Assembly (NCBI GenBank): GCA_033856335.1
Contig: JAWVFG010000213.1
Coordinates: 1 to 6,021 of the forward strand
Direction: 5' to 3'
DNA: 6,021 bases
DNA from: DASUPK01 sp033856335
GTDB lineage: Bacteria; Actinomycetota; Thermoleophilia; Solirubrobacterales; 70-9
Each line of letters starts with the position of its first letter. The stretch's first letter is position 1. The notes under the pieces were generated by a model, which was not told the origin of the DNA, searched no databases, and saw only the letters and a list, made by a program, of their open reading frames with translations. This document shows positions 5,052 to 6,021 of the stretch, one piece after another. The position numbers and the translations under genes are program-made.

Positions 5052-5941
5052 CAGCCGAATCTCCCGCTGACGTAGTCCTCCGTCTCCTTCTTGCTGGGCG
5101 TCGTGAAGATCTTGTCCGTCGCGTCCATCTCGACCAGCCTGCCTGGCGTGCCGGCCGCCTCCAGATTGAAGAAGGCGGTGACGTCGCTGACCCGCGCCGC
5201 CTGCTGCATGTTGTGTGTGACGATCACGATCGTGTAGCGGCTCTTCAGGTCCGCGATCAGGTCCTCGATCGCAAGGGTCGCGACGGGGTCGAGCGCCGAG
5301 CACGGCTCGTCCATCAACAGCACCTCGGGCTCGACGGCGATTGCGCGCGCGATGCAGAGCCGCTGCTGCTGCCCGCCCGAGAGGCTGGACCCCTGCTGGT
5401 CCAGGCGGCCCTTGACCTCATCCCAGAGATGCGCGCCGCGCAGGGAGCGCTCCACGATGTCGTCCTTCTCGGACTTCGAGATCCCCTTGCGATTGAGGGT
5501 CAGGCCCGCGGCCGCGTTCTCGTAGATGGACATCGTCGGGAAGGGGTTGGGCGCCTGGAAGACCATTCCGACCAGCCGCCGCACCTCGACGGGATCGACG
5601 TTCGAGGCGTAGATGTCCTGGTCGTCGAGGACGACCTCTCCCTCGACCCGCGCTCCCGGGGTGAGCTCATGCATGCGGTTGAGGGAGCGGAGCATCGTCG
5701 TCTTCCCGCAGCCCGAGGCGCCGATCAGCGCCGTCACCTCGTTCGGCTCGACCGCCATCGTGACGTCCTTGACGGCCTGGAAGTCCCCGTAATAGAGGTC
5801 GACGTCCTTGATCTTGAAGCGCTTCGCCACCCGTTCGACCCTATCGCCACCGCGCTTCCTGGCCTGCTCGGCGGTCTTCGCGAGGTCGGCGGCCATCGCC
5901 GACCCCCGCTCGCTCCTGGTCTTGTCGGCTGTGTCGGGCAT
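5051..5941 (-). CDS. pstB: Phosphate ABC transporter ATP-binding protein PstB
   Basis: PstB is the cytoplasmic ATPase that powers the Pst importer by binding the EAA loops of PstC and PstA. With the chosen start it has 296 residues. All catalytic motifs are intact: Walker A GASGCGKT (74-81), Q-loop VFQAPNPFP (127-135), signature LSGGQQQR (187-194), Walker B VLLMDEP (207-213), D-loop SALD (215-218) and switch His in VTHN (243). VFQAPNPFP and SLSGGQQQRLCIARA are typical of PstB among ABC ATPases. The ATG at 5941 is chosen because AGGAGG lies 3 bases upstream, although that spacing is short. Alternatives are TTG at 5974, ATG at 5962 and ATG at 5896 (281 residues). Even from 5896 about 25 charged residues precede the ABC domain, longer than usual. 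The gene is 38 bp after an upstream stop codon with no Pho box between, so it probably belongs to a longer operon. Confidence 0.94.
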   Translation of the reverse strand: MPDTADKTRSERGSAMAADLAKTAEQARKRGGDRVERVAKRFKIKDVDLYYGDFQAVKDVTMAVEPNEVTALIGASGCGKTTMLRSLNRMHELTPGARVEGEVVLDDQDIYASNVDPVEVRRLVGMVFQAPNPFPTMSIYENAAAGLTLNRKGISKSEKDDIVERSLRGAHLWDEVKGRLDQQGSSLSGGQQQRLCIARAIAVEPEVLLMDEPCSALDPVATLAIEDLIADLKSRYTIVIVTHNMQQAARVSDVTAFFNLEAAGTPGRLVEMDATDKIFTTPSKKETEDYVSGRFG

Positions 5942-5979
5942 CTTCCTCCTGTCCCTGGGCATTCTCAGGCTCAATTTGG

Positions 5980-6021
5980 CTAGCGCAGCTCTGTGCCGAA
6001 GCGGCGATAGATGAAGCGGGC
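5980..6021 (-). CDS. C-terminal end of an unidentified upstream gene (partial)
   Basis: On the minus strand a frame is open from the window edge for 13 codons, reading ARFIYRRFGTELR, then stops with TAG at 5982-5980. It ends 38 bp before pstB on the same strand, so it would be co-transcribed with it. The short basic end with aromatic residues resembles the cytoplasmic tail of a permease (PstC here ends GWYIRRRLRRYTLSPI), and pstA normally precedes pstB. Thirteen codons cannot identify a gene, and a chance open frame is possible. Confidence 0.35.
   Translation of the reverse strand, partial: ARFIYRRFGTELR

Noticed and set aside
4380..5075. 231-codon plus-strand open frame opposite phoU
   Set aside because: It is a shadow of phoU; the minus frame has both PhoU signatures.
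5052..5303. N-terminal extension of phoU by 84 codons
   Set aside because: The added residues are out-of-frame pstB sequence, and the ATG at 5051 gives the family's normal length.
5039..5983. 314-codon plus-strand open frame opposite pstB
   Set aside because: It mirrors pstB, whose minus frame carries every ABC ATPase motif. The plus-strand product is compositionally biased and shows no recognisable motif or ribosome binding site.
1..6021. Mobile element, CRISPR array, tRNA or rRNA, toxin-antitoxin or defence genes
   Set aside because: I saw no spaced repeat array, transposase motif, terminal inverted repeat, cloverleaf or rRNA-like segment; the coding content is a phosphate transport locus.

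Overview
This window is a phosphate-uptake (Pst) locus from a GC-rich bacterium. Every supportable gene lies on the minus strand, so transcription runs from high to low coordinates. Strong G/C bias at third codon positions, GTG starts on two genes, AAGGAG-type ribosome binding sites and 11-bp-period Pho-box-like repeats suggest an actinobacterium, possibly a deep-branching one such as Thermoleophilia. That placement is inference; no marker gene is present.

In transcription order: the last 13 codons of an unidentified upstream gene (5980-6021); pstB, the ABC ATPase (5051-5941); phoU (4350-5051), whose start overlaps the pstB stop by one base; a 153-bp gap with Pho-box-like repeats directly after the phoU stop and two small hairpins; a 432-residue secreted protein of unknown function, here called X (2898-4196); a strong intrinsic terminator (2827-2874); a four-copy, 11-bp-period Pho-box-like array (2772-2808); then pstS (1883-2707), pstC (873-1883) and pstA (1-876, truncated by the window edge). 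pstS-pstC and pstC-pstA overlap by 1 and 4 bases, so these three form a translationally coupled unit.

Together the genes encode the high-affinity phosphate importer: PstS captures phosphate outside the membrane, PstC/PstA form the channel, PstB supplies ATP hydrolysis, and PhoU links the transporter to Pho signalling. The usual order pstS-C-A-B-phoU is permuted here: pstB-phoU come first, and X with its own signals separates them from pstSCA.

The most novel item is X. It has a clear Sec signal peptide and two homologous cysteine-rich domains that share six cysteine positions. It sits between two Pho-box arrays inside the pst locus, so it is probably a phosphate-starvation exoprotein. I do not recognise its family. 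No mobile element, CRISPR array, tRNA or rRNA was seen, and no gap between genes exceeds 190 bp.
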